This document shows positions 8,020 to 15,150 of a stretch of DNA of 37,801 nucleotides, piece after piece. The position numbers and the translations under genes were made by a program. The DNA is from Actinophytocola sp. (lineage in GTDB: Bacteria; Actinomycetota; Actinomycetes; Mycobacteriales; Pseudonocardiaceae): assembly GCA_009377475.1 (NCBI GenBank), contig WHTY01000043.1, positions 1 through 37,801 of the forward strand. Reading direction: 5' to 3'. The notes beneath the pieces were generated by a model. That model had not been told where the DNA came from, did no database searches, and saw only the letters and a list, made by a program, of their open reading frames with translations. Each line of letters starts with the position of its first letter. Positions within the stretch are counted from its first letter, which is position 1.

Positions 8020-8613
8020 TTACGGCCGCGCGGCTGTTCGCACCACGGCGAGGCAGCCGGATTCCGGTGCCGTGCCGGGTCCGTCCGGGTGCCAGGTGCC
8101 GGTGACGACGCCCGCGATGCCCGGCCCGGTTGGACACTGCCCGGGTCGTACCGTGCGCATTAGCTCAATGCGCACGTCGTCGGTGGTGTCGGTGGCGGCA
8201 TAGCAATGGCCCCGAGCCTCGGCGGAACCGACACCGGACTTGCCGGACGGGTCGGATACGGCGTTGGTGCGCACCAGGCGAAGGAGTTCGCTGCGCCAGA
8301 CGGGGTCGTGCTCACCGTCGTAGATCCATCGCGTGCCGAGCACGCTGTGCTCGGCGGTCGTGATGAGCGCGTCCGACGCGCCCGCCAGCGGCGCGCCTCG
8401 ATACGTCATCGGGACTTGGTACAGCACCGCGCCATCGGTGACGAGATGCGTCTCGACGCCGACGTCCCCCGCCGGATCCTCGAACCGGAAGTAGCCGACC
8501 GGCGACAACGTGGGCGTTCCACTGCCGCGATACCACGGCTGCCGCGCCACCCACGGCGGCAGGAAGTCGCGGAAGTGTGGTGCCAAGGTGGCGCCACGAT
8601 GGATCTTGGCCAT
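8020..8613 (-). CDS. Maltokinase N-terminal cap-like domain protein
   Basis: This 197-residue soluble protein begins MAKIHRGATL. The segments FLPPWVARQPWY, FRFEDPAGDVGVETHLVTDG, YQVPMTYRGAPLAGA and HSVLGTRWIYDGEHDPVW are, as far as I recognise them, the CG0192/maltokinase cap-like family of actinobacteria, often mislabelled as 1,4-alpha-glucan branching protein. The domain resembles the N-terminal lid of maltokinases, but no kinase domain is attached, so an enzymatic role is not supported. A link to trehalose/glucan metabolism is only inferred from the family. It is transcribed away from trpS and stands alone, flanked on both sides by copies of the 78-bp element. Confidence 0.7.
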   Translation of the reverse strand: MAKIHRGATLAPHFRDFLPPWVARQPWYRGSGTPTLSPVGYFRFEDPAGDVGVETHLVTDGAVLYQVPMTYRGAPLAGASDALITTAEHSVLGTRWIYDGEHDPVWRSELLRLVRTNAVSDPSGKSGVGSAEARGHCYAATDTTDDVRIELMRTVRPGQCPTGPGIAGVVTGTWHPDGPGTAPESGCLAVVRTAARP

Positions 8614-8728
8614 GCGGCGGGACTGTAGCGGAACACCCGCGCTGCAGGGCTACCAGCCGCTCGGGAACGACGTGGGGATCGCGCTCGCCTGGTGCGCGTC
8701 ATCACGCTGGGCGGAGGACGGCACGCAA

Positions 8729-8806
8729 CTTCGCCGGGTACGTTGCCGCGAGAACCGGACACTGCGCCACGAACAAGGCGGGGTTCGCGCAATTTGCCCG
8801 GCGAAA
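8729..8806 (+). repeat. 78-bp palindromic element, copy 2
   Basis: Same length and orientation as copy 1, with left end CTTCGCCGGGTACGTTGC and right end GCAATTTGCCCGGCGAAA. Position 8 of the stem has changed from A-T to G-C, a compensatory pair relative to copy 1. The GAGAA-N3-GACA core is kept. It lies in the divergent region between the 8020 gene and trpS, 18 bases before the trpS -35 candidate. Confidence 0.82.
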
Positions 8807-8824
8807 CCAGGACAGTGTTTTCGG

Positions 8825-8853
8825 TGACGCCCTCCCGCCGGCGTTGCTACGAT
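8825..8853 (+). promoter_or_regulatory. Putative trpS promoter
   Basis: A -35-like TGACGC and a -10-like TACGAT (8848-8853) are separated by 17 bases. The predicted start site lies just upstream of the Trp leader peptide. Confidence 0.45.
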
Positions 8854-8865
8854 CACACAGTGCGG

Positions 8866-8901
8866 ATGACGACTCACTCCTATGCCTGGTGGCGTCCCTG
8901 A
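8866..8901 (+). CDS. Trp leader peptide (MTTHSYAWWRP)
   Basis: An 11-residue ORF with two adjacent Trp codons and a TGA stop begins about 6 bases after the predicted transcription start of trpS. Tandem Trp codons in such a short leader are the mark of ribosome-mediated attenuation. Downstream, a strong hairpin (8936-8962) can act as the terminator stem. Auxiliary TrpRS genes of Streptomyces are known to be controlled this way. No strong ribosome binding site is seen, so translation may be nearly leaderless. Confidence 0.7.
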   Translation: MTTHSYAWWRP

Positions 8902-8935
8902 TGGGGCGGCACCGTTCATCCGTGTAACCAGACAA

Positions 8936-8962
8936 CGCGGCCGTCCACGCTGGGCGGCCGCG
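8936..8962 (+). terminator. Attenuator hairpin in the trpS leader
   Basis: An 11-bp stem (CGCGGCCGTCC with GGGCGGCCGCG, one G-U pair) and a 5-base loop lie 34 bases after the leader-peptide stop and 59 bases before trpS. No T-run follows. Confidence 0.5.
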
Positions 8963-9021
8963 ACGCACGTCTGTGGCTGGTGGCCCGGCGTCGGGCGGTC
9001 CCATTCCGAGGGAGCCACGCA

Positions 9022-10002
9022 ATGCCACGACGTATCACCGGGTTCACGCCGTCCGGCGACCTGCACCTGGGCAACTACCTCGCCGCGATCCGGCCGATCA
9101 TCGACCAGCAGGCGAGCACCGACACCGTCGTCTTCATCTCCGACCTGCACGCCCTGACGCTGGAACACGACCCAGCCGACGTACGACGACGCACGCTGGA
9201 GTTCGCAACGTTGCTGCTCGCCGCTGGCGTCGACCCGGCGGCGTGCCTGTTCCTGGTGCAGTCGCACGCGCCGGAGCACGCCGAGTTGCACTACCTGCTG
9301 GAGTCCACAACGGGCTACGGCGAGGCGCAGCGCATGATCCAGTTCAAGGAGAAGACGGCGCGCCAGCAGCACGTCCGGTTGTCGCTGCTGACGTATCCCG
9401 TCCTGATGGCCGCCGACATCCTGCTGTACGACGCCGACGAGGTGCCGGTCGGCGAGGACCAGTCCCAGCACGTCGAACTCGCCCGCGACATCGCGTCCCG
9501 GTTCAACGCCCGCTACGGGCAGACGTTCAACGTGCCGCGCGCGGTGAACCCGCCGGTCGCCGGACGCATCATGGACCTGGCGGCGCCCAACGACAAGATG
9601 AGCAAGTCCGCGCCATCGACGTCCGGCACGCTTCGCCTGCTCGATGAGCCGAAGGTGTTGCGGCGCAAGGTGATGCGCGCCGTCACCGACACCGGGAGCG
9701 AGGTCGTCTACGACCCGGAGCGCAAGCCCGGCGTGTCCAATTTGCTCGCCATCCTCGCGGAGTGCACCGGCGACGCTCCACGACGGCTCGCGGAGAAGTT
9801 CGACCGCTACGGTGAGCTGAAGGAAGCCGTGGCTGACGCCGTGATCGCGACGGCCGCACCGGTCAGGGAGCGCTACGTCGATCTCGCCGCAGATCCCGGA
9901 CACGTCGGCTCGATGTTGCGGGCCGGAGCGGAACGGGCGCGGGAACGCGCCATCGACACCGTGCGCCGCGCGAAAGACGCCATCGGCCTGCTGCCGGTGT
10001 AA
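9022..10002 (+). CDS. trpS: Tryptophanyl-tRNA synthetase
   Basis: This is a 326-residue class I synthetase that charges tRNA-Trp. The HIGH-type motif is PSGDLHLGN near the N-terminus, and the KMSKS loop is DKMSKSAPS. Other family segments are YPVLMAADILLYDADEVPVGEDQSQHVELARDIA and PGVSNLL. The ATG at 9022 follows GAGGGAG and gives the family N-terminus (RRITGFTPSG); an ATG at 8980 would add 14 residues without support. A Trp leader peptide upstream predicts induction when charged tRNA-Trp is scarce. Whether this is the only TrpRS of the genome cannot be told here; inducible copies in Streptomyces are indolmycin-resistant paralogues. Confidence 0.96.
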   Translation: MPRRITGFTPSGDLHLGNYLAAIRPIIDQQASTDTVVFISDLHALTLEHDPADVRRRTLEFATLLLAAGVDPAACLFLVQSHAPEHAELHYLLESTTGYGEAQRMIQFKEKTARQQHVRLSLLTYPVLMAADILLYDADEVPVGEDQSQHVELARDIASRFNARYGQTFNVPRAVNPPVAGRIMDLAAPNDKMSKSAPSTSGTLRLLDEPKVLRRKVMRAVTDTGSEVVYDPERKPGVSNLLAILAECTGDAPRRLAEKFDRYGELKEAVADAVIATAAPVRERYVDLAADPGHVGSMLRAGAERARERAIDTVRRAKDAIGLLPV

Positions 10003-10140
10003 CCACGCCGTCGGTGCGACCGCCACCGTACGTGACACCCGTGCACGTGGACTGCTCCATTTATACACATTCGTTCCTTTCGTACAACTCGTCCCCGGCA
10101 TCGGACGTCTCTCCGGGCAGTGAAGACACGAGGGGGAGAT

Positions 10141-11289
10141 ATGGGAGTCCGACCGCGCAAGCGCGATCTGATCGGGGTGGCGATTCCGCTGGCGGTGACG
10201 GTGGTGATGCTGCTGATGCTGGGTGCCGGGCATCACTCGCGGCTCACGTCGACTGCCGCGCCATCGACGTCAGCCGAAACGACCGCACCGGCCACAACGG
10301 TTACGACGACACTGGAACCGCCCGACGACCGCCCACAATGGATGCACCGGCTAGCGCCTGGTGAGAAGCCGCCGCAGTTCGTGCTGTTCTCTTTCGACGG
10401 CGTCGGTTCCCACGAGCACTGGTCGCGGTTGTTGCCCGAGGCCAAGGCCGCCGGTGCACACGTCACCGGGTTCCTGTCCGGGGTGTACCTGCTGCCGGAC
10501 GCCGACGGCGCGAGCTATGCCGGTCCCGGCCATGGCCCAGGCGATTCGTCGATCGGATTCGGCGGTACCGCTGCGGACGTGCGGACCCGGGTCGCCGACC
10601 TCAACGCCGCGCTCCGGGCGGGGCACGAGATCGGCACCCACTACAACGGCCACTTCTGTCGCGGTGCTGAGCCGAGCGGCGGCGCCGGGTCGGCCGCCCA
10701 GTGGAACGCCGAGCTGGACGCGTTCTTCGCGTTCGTTCGGCGGGCGCCCGGATTGCGTCTGAGGACCGCGGCGATCAAGGGCGGCCGCACGCCGTGCTTG
10801 GAGGGGCAGTTCGACAAGGTGTTCGCGGCATCGCGCGCGCACGGCCTGGCCTACGACTCCAGCAAGGTGTCGACGGGCGTGGTATGGCCCGAGCTGCGGG
10901 ACGGCGTGTGGGAGTTCTTCCTGCCCTCGGTGCGGGTTCCCGCCTTGGGGCGTCGCGTGATCATGATGGACTACAACCTCTGGTACGCCCTCGGCCAAGC
11001 GCAAGATCGCCCGGATCGTCGCGACGAGTTCCGTGCCGCGACGCTGCAGACCTACTGGGAGGCGTACCGCGCGGCGTTCGCGGGAAACCGCGCGCCGCTG
11101 GTCGTGGCGAACCACTTCAACGACTGGTCCGGCGGGGCGTTTCGCGAGGCACTGGACCGGTTCCTCGGCGACGTCTGCCGCCGTCCGCACACGGTCTGTG
11201 CGACCTACTCGGAGGTGGTCCGTTGGCTGCGCATGCAGGACCGTGCGACGTTGGCCCGTCTGCGCGCCATGCCGCCCGCTGACCCGTGA
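10141..11289 (+). CDS. Membrane-anchored polysaccharide deacetylase-like protein
   Basis: The protein has 382 residues and starts at the ATG after AGGGGGAG. A short basic N-terminus and one hydrophobic segment (residues 10-29) act as signal anchor, followed by a Thr/Ala/Pro linker (about 35-62). The extracytoplasmic domain resembles NodB-type carbohydrate esterases: FVLFSFDGVG (Asp86) and the metal-type motif THYNGH (His167, His171), then a late NHFNDWSGG segment. The spacing is not that of classical peptidoglycan deacetylases, so the substrate is unknown. It is transcribed in the same direction as trpS with a 138-base gap that likely holds its own promoter. Confidence 0.72.
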   Translation: MGVRPRKRDLIGVAIPLAVTVVMLLMLGAGHHSRLTSTAAPSTSAETTAPATTVTTTLEPPDDRPQWMHRLAPGEKPPQFVLFSFDGVGSHEHWSRLLPEAKAAGAHVTGFLSGVYLLPDADGASYAGPGHGPGDSSIGFGGTAADVRTRVADLNAALRAGHEIGTHYNGHFCRGAEPSGGAGSAAQWNAELDAFFAFVRRAPGLRLRTAAIKGGRTPCLEGQFDKVFAASRAHGLAYDSSKVSTGVVWPELRDGVWEFFLPSVRVPALGRRVIMMDYNLWYALGQAQDRPDRRDEFRAATLQTYWEAYRAAFAGNRAPLVVANHFNDWSGGAFREALDRFLGDVCRRPHTVCATYSEVVRWLRMQDRATLARLRAMPPADP

Positions 11290-11438
11290 ACCGCGAACGC
11301 GTCGCCGTGGCCTGCATTCCCGCGCGGAGCCTAGCCGCGCTCGTCCGAGCGGTTCACGCCACATGTCGGGCTGGCGCCCAGCCGCGTGCCAGTGCCGACT
11401 TTCGTCGGTGCTGCCGGGTCGGTGCGTCCGCCTAGGGT

Positions 11439-11699
11439 TTGCGCGGCCGAGCATTCGAACGGCTCGCCGCAGGCACCTACCAGAACTGGCGAGACGTCGC
11501 CGACCTGGCGATGCGGTCGAACACAAGCGACCCTGATGTCACGAAGTACAACGCGACGACCCGCAAGACCTGCTTCTCCCGGCTGATTTACTTGGTCAAC
11601 ACTCGCACGAACCAGGTTGTCCGGACCGCCGTCGTTCGGATGATCGTCAGCAGCAAGAACAACATCATCACGTCCTACCCGGGAGCACACTGCAAGTGA
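11439..11699 (+). CDS. Small basic protein resembling a polymorphic-toxin C-terminal domain
   Basis: The 86-residue frame opens just after an in-frame TAG (11433); the only early start is a TTG at 11439, without a ribosome binding site. The sequence (GTYQNWRDVADLAMRSN, YNATTRKTCFSRLIYLVN, VVRMIVSSKNNIITSYPG) is basic. Its ending resembles the RNase-type tips of CDI and polymorphic toxins, which finish in a strand like (I/V)ITAYPG. It overlaps the next, acidic gene by GTGA, as in toxin-immunity pairs. It could be the remnant of a longer secreted toxin or a free-standing small protein. No secretion domain is encoded upstream. Confidence 0.45.
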   Translation: MRGRAFERLAAGTYQNWRDVADLAMRSNTSDPDVTKYNATTRKTCFSRLIYLVNTRTNQVVRTAVVRMIVSSKNNIITSYPGAHCK

Positions 11700-12154
11700 C
11701 AGAGCACCTCGGCTACGCCCAGCGCCTCCGGCAAGGGCTGGAGGAGATGGCGTTCGTCGTCGAAGACACCTCCGAACCGGGCGAGTACGTCGTCACGGCT
11801 TATGGCGACGACGACCTACCGCTGCGGCCGCGGCTGAGCCTGCCAGAGGACGTCGTCTCCGAGTACCTGGACGCGCTGGCGGCCGACCTTGCCGCCGACG
11901 CGGCGTGGGGCACGCAACAGCCGCTGGACGAGGCCGTCGCATTGGTGCTGACCAATATCGAGGAGGAGCTGGCAACGACGGACCTGGAGGGTCGCAACCA
12001 CGCCGTCCACGTCGGCGTGCGGCGTGGACCGGGAGGCGCGGCGCAGTGGGTCGCGGAACGTGAACCCGCAGGCGACCCCACCCCCGGGACCGAGCCGGCG
12101 AACGACCTGGAATGGGTGGCCGAGCCGCCGCGTCCGGACGAACGGGACGCTTAG
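11696..12154 (+). CDS. Acidic hypothetical protein, possible immunity partner
   Basis: This 152-residue protein starts at a GTG that overlaps the preceding stop codon by 4 bases, so the two are translationally coupled. It is strongly acidic (repeated DDD, EEEL and DLAADAAW segments), has no signal peptide or membrane segment, and ends in a disordered Pro/Glu tail. I do not recognise the family. The coupling, and the acidic partner to a basic toxin-like protein, suggest an immunity role, which is inference. Its TAG stop overlaps the stop of the convergent PPOX gene (shared TTAG). Confidence 0.65.
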   Translation: MTEHLGYAQRLRQGLEEMAFVVEDTSEPGEYVVTAYGDDDLPLRPRLSLPEDVVSEYLDALAADLAADAAWGTQQPLDEAVALVLTNIEEELATTDLEGRNHAVHVGVRRGPGGAAQWVAEREPAGDPTPGTEPANDLEWVAEPPRPDERDA

Positions 12155-12639
12155 TACACTCCGCCGAGCTTCGAGTGGTCCCAGCTCACGATCTTCGTCG
12201 GCGTGAACACCAGCCCGACGCGCTTGGCCGCCTGCTTGCGCAGGACGTCCACCAGCGACGGCGGGACCTCGACGCTGTCGTCCTCGAACGTGTAGCGGTG
12301 CATGAGGTCGATGCCGATGCGCAGCGTCTCGTCGGCGTCGTCGATCAGCTCGACGTCGCACTCCATCGACACGCCGCGCAACTGCTCGTACTGCTCACCG
12401 TCCTCGACGAGCACCGTGGCCTCGGCAAGTCGTCGCAGGTTGACGATCTTCTGTGAGCTGCCGTAGGTCCACGTCGCCAGCTTGGGCGCGTCGACGTCGT
12501 CCACTCGGGGGAGGTACCACAACGGGGCGAGGTGTGGTCGGCCTTTCGGGCCCATGGTGGCCACGTTGATCACCCGCTGCGACGAGAGGAACTCGGCGAC
12601 CTCCGTCGCGGACATCTTGATCTGATCACGTCGAGACAT
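12151..12639 (-). CDS. PPOX-class flavin/F420-binding protein
   Basis: This 162-residue split beta-barrel protein of the pyridoxamine-phosphate-oxidase-like superfamily includes FLSSQRVINVATMGPKGRPHLAPLWYLP, KIVNLRRLAEATVLVEDG and a C-terminal KIVSWDHSKLGGVY. Actinobacterial members bind F420, FMN or haem and reduce or sequester small molecules. The substrate and cofactor cannot be fixed from sequence. Its 3' end overlaps that of the acidic protein by 4 bases. Confidence 0.82.
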   Translation of the reverse strand: MSRRDQIKMSATEVAEFLSSQRVINVATMGPKGRPHLAPLWYLPRVDDVDAPKLATWTYGSSQKIVNLRRLAEATVLVEDGEQYEQLRGVSMECDVELIDDADETLRIGIDLMHRYTFEDDSVEVPPSLVDVLRKQAAKRVGLVFTPTKIVSWDHSKLGGVY

Positions 12640-12687
12640 GCCAGCACTCTAGACCGCCGGGTCCCGCCAGTCGTGACCGAACAATCG

Positions 12688-13626
12688 TTACGTGCCCGGC
12701 TGCTCCACGCGCGGCTTCGCCCGCTCGGTCGCCGCCTTGCCGCCGTGGCCGGTCATCGCCGCCTCGCGCGCGCCCCTGCGCCGGATGTCCTCGATCGCTT
12801 CGGCGTCGGCCTCGGCGACCTTCATCATGCCCGAGCCGACCTCGATGAACGGCGGCAGGAACGCCCTGATAAGCTTCGCCCCGCCGACCCAGCGGGGCAC
12901 GTGGATCGTCCGCGCCCGCCGCAGTACGCCCTGCTCCAGCTTGTCCAGCGCGAACTCCAGCGGGTACGTCTTGCCGAACAGTCCCGGCATCCCCGCGCGC
13001 AGTTTGCCGAACACCGGGTGCTTGTCGGCGCTCTCCACCAGGTCGGTGCGAATCCAGCTCGGGTGCGCAACGCCGACCTTCACGCCGAGGTGCCGCAGCT
13101 CCGCCCGCAGGCTGTTGCAGAACGCCTCGACACCGGCCTTCGCGGCGCAGTAGTTCGCCAGGCCCGGCGCGTGGGTGATGGCGGCGAGCGAGGAGATCGC
13201 CAGCAGGTACCCCTTGCGCTCGATGACGTGCGGCATCGTCACCCGGAAGGTGCGCCACACCCCGAGCAGGTCGACCTCGAACACCTTTTCGTACGCCACC
13301 GGGTCGACCGACCGGGCGAATCCGGTGGTCGCGATGCCCGCGTTGGCGATCACGACGTCGATGCCGCCCCACTTCTCCACGACGACGGTCGTGGCGGCCT
13401 CCAGTTCCTCCCAGCTGGTGACGTCGGCTTCGAGCGACACGGCGTTGGGGCCGATCCGCTCCGCGATGACGTCCTGCTCCTCGATCTCCAGGCCGACGAG
13501 CGCGACCTTGGCGCCACGGCGTGCGAACCGTTCCGCGAGCCCGGCGCCGATCCCGCGCGCCGCGCCGGTGATGAACACGACGGTGCCGTCGAGGTTGCCC
13601 TTGCGCTTGAGGGGGTTGCGCACCAC
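12688..13626 (-). CDS. Short-chain dehydrogenase/reductase
   Basis: This 312-residue classical SDR has the NAD(P)-binding TGAARGIG (20-27), ANAG (94-97), a catalytic Ser in ISS (145-146), and Tyr159 and Lys163 in NYCAAK. The C-terminal extension of about 60 residues (PFIEVGSGMMK and onward) is charged and longer than in the basic family. The GTG start follows AAAGGAG. The substrate is unknown; mycobacterial relatives act on lipids or alcohols. Two perfect or near-perfect palindromes in the promoter region (13649-13687) suggest control by a TetR-type repressor, but no regulator gene is adjacent. Confidence 0.9.
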   Translation of the reverse strand: MVRNPLKRKGNLDGTVVFITGAARGIGAGLAERFARRGAKVALVGLEIEEQDVIAERIGPNAVSLEADVTSWEELEAATTVVVEKWGGIDVVIANAGIATTGFARSVDPVAYEKVFEVDLLGVWRTFRVTMPHVIERKGYLLAISSLAAITHAPGLANYCAAKAGVEAFCNSLRAELRHLGVKVGVAHPSWIRTDLVESADKHPVFGKLRAGMPGLFGKTYPLEFALDKLEQGVLRRARTIHVPRWVGGAKLIRAFLPPFIEVGSGMMKVAEADAEAIEDIRRRGAREAAMTGHGGKAATERAKPRVEQPGT

Positions 13627-13648
13627 TGGCTCCTTTGCGATGACATGG

Positions 13649-13687
13649 CTACTCGCGAGTAGGTGTTGTCGTAGAGTAACAGTTACT
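13649..13687 (-). promoter_or_regulatory. Two operator-like palindromes upstream of the SDR gene
   Basis: CTACTCGCGAGTAG (13649-13662, perfect) and AGTAAC-A-GTTACT (13675-13687, perfect half-sites) lie 23-61 bases upstream of the GTG. Their size and placement fit TetR-family binding sites. Confidence 0.45.
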
Positions 13688-13899
13688 TGATAGTACGTCT
13701 GTCGTTCGTTCGCACGAATTGGTCACATCGCCCGTTGGCGTTGTGGACATCTCGGGCGCCGCTGTCGCGGTGATCACGGGGTGCAATGCGGGGCGTGACT
13801 CAGCGGGTTGCTGTGCTCGTAGGATGCGGGTAGGAGACGTACACCGCCTGCCCACGAGGCGGCACCCACCCCGCAGCACCCGCCCGAGGAGGAGCACCG

Positions 13900-14928
13900 A
13901 TGCCCATCGCAACCCCCGAGGTTTACGCAGAGATGCTGGACCGAGCCAAGGAGGGAGAGTTCGCGTACCCGGCCATCAACGTGACCTCGTCGGAAACGTT
14001 GAACGCCGCCATCCGAGGGTTCGCGGAGGCCGAGAGCGACGGCATCATCCAGTTCTCCACCGGCGGCGCGGAGTTCGCGTCCGGCCAGAAGGTCAAGGAC
14101 ATGGTCACCGGCGCGACCGCGCTCGCCGAGTTCGCGCACGTCGTCGCCGACAAGTACCCGGTCAACGTCGCCCTGCACACCGACCACTGCCCGAAGGACA
14201 AGCTGGACGGCTTCGTCAACCCGCTGCTCGAGATCTCGCAGGAGCGCGTCAACGCGGGCAAGAACCCGCTCTTCCAGTCGCACATGTGGGACGGGTCCGC
14301 GATCGACCTGGACGAGAACCTGAAGATCGCCGCGGAACTGCTCGACAAGGCAGCCGCCGCCAAGATCATCCTTGAGGTCGAGATCGGCGTCGTCGGCGGC
14401 GAGGAAGACGGCGTTTCCAACGAGATCAACGAGAAGCTCTACACCGCAGAGGGCGACTACGTGAAGACCGTCGATGCGCTCGGCGCCGGTGAGAAAGGCC
14501 GCTACCTGCTCGCCGCCACCTTCGGCAACGTCCACGGCGCCTACAAGCCCGGCGCGGTGCAGCTCAAGCCGGACGTCCTCAAGCGCGGCCAGGCCGTCGC
14601 CGCCGAGAAGCTGGGGCTGCCCGAGGGCTCGAAGCCGTTCGAGCTGGTCTTCCACGGTGGCTCCGGCTCGCTGCTCGAGGAGATCCACGAGGCGCTGTCC
14701 TACGGCGTCGTGAAGATGAACGTCGACACCGACACCCAGTACGCCTTCTCCCGCCCGATCGCGGACCACATGTTCAAGAACTACGACGGCGTGCTCAAGA
14801 TCGACGGCGAGGTCGGCAACAAGAAGGTCTACGACCCGCGCAGCTACATGAAGGTCGCGGAGGGCGCCATGGCCGCCCGCGTCGTCGAGGCCGCCGAGAA
14901 CTTGAAGTCGGCTGGCAAGAAACTCTGA
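13900..14928 (+). CDS. fba: Class II fructose-bisphosphate aldolase
   Basis: This 342-residue zinc aldolase of glycolysis and gluconeogenesis splits fructose-1,6-bisphosphate. Zinc and phosphate-binding segments are visible: HTDHC, LEVEIGVVGGEEDGV, TFGNVHGAYKPG, LVFHGGSGS and VKMNVDTDTQYAF. The length and N-terminus (MPIATPEVYAEMLDRAKEGEFAYPAINV) are typical of the actinobacterial enzyme. The start follows a GAGGAGGAGCACCG ribosome binding site. It is monocistronic, with a strong terminator hairpin 10 bases after the stop. Confidence 0.97.
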   Translation: MPIATPEVYAEMLDRAKEGEFAYPAINVTSSETLNAAIRGFAEAESDGIIQFSTGGAEFASGQKVKDMVTGATALAEFAHVVADKYPVNVALHTDHCPKDKLDGFVNPLLEISQERVNAGKNPLFQSHMWDGSAIDLDENLKIAAELLDKAAAAKIILEVEIGVVGGEEDGVSNEINEKLYTAEGDYVKTVDALGAGEKGRYLLAATFGNVHGAYKPGAVQLKPDVLKRGQAVAAEKLGLPEGSKPFELVFHGGSGSLLEEIHEALSYGVVKMNVDTDTQYAFSRPIADHMFKNYDGVLKIDGEVGNKKVYDPRSYMKVAEGAMAARVVEAAENLKSAGKKL

Positions 14929-14937
14929 TCACGAGGC

Positions 14938-15002
14938 GCTAACCACGCTGCGGGTGGTGCCGTCGGTTGAGTGCCGATGGCGCCACCCGCAGCGTGGTTA
15001 GC
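14938..15002 (+). terminator. Large hairpin terminator after fba
   Basis: A 24-bp stem (14938-14961 with 14979-15002, one mismatch) with a 17-base loop begins 9 bases after the fba stop. No T-run follows. The GGCGCCACCCGC at the right arm recurs in the hairpin at 35123-35169. Confidence 0.75.
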
Positions 15003-15032
15003 GGGCGCCCGTGGTCGTGCTCAAGGCTCGAC

Positions 15033-15110
15033 CTTCGCCAGGCAAATGGCCGCGAGAAAGCGACAAACAGCAACGAGTCCGGCGCAAATCGCGCAATATC
15101 CCTGGCGAAG
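15033..15110 (+). repeat. 78-bp palindromic element, copy 3
   Basis: Left end CTTCGCCAGGCAAATGGC, right end GCAATATCCCTGGCGAAG, interior with CGCGAGAA-N3-GACA and GGCG. It lies between the fba terminator and the convergent 3' end of the membrane-protein gene at 15151. Confidence 0.85.
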
Positions 15111-15150
15111 TCGGGTCAGCGGCGACCGTTACCGCGCGGCTGCGGGTGCG

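Noticed and set aside
11289..11435. Frameshifted N-terminal part of the toxin-like gene
   Set aside because: All three frames were read; none gives a plausible secretion or repeat domain joining the 11439 frame.
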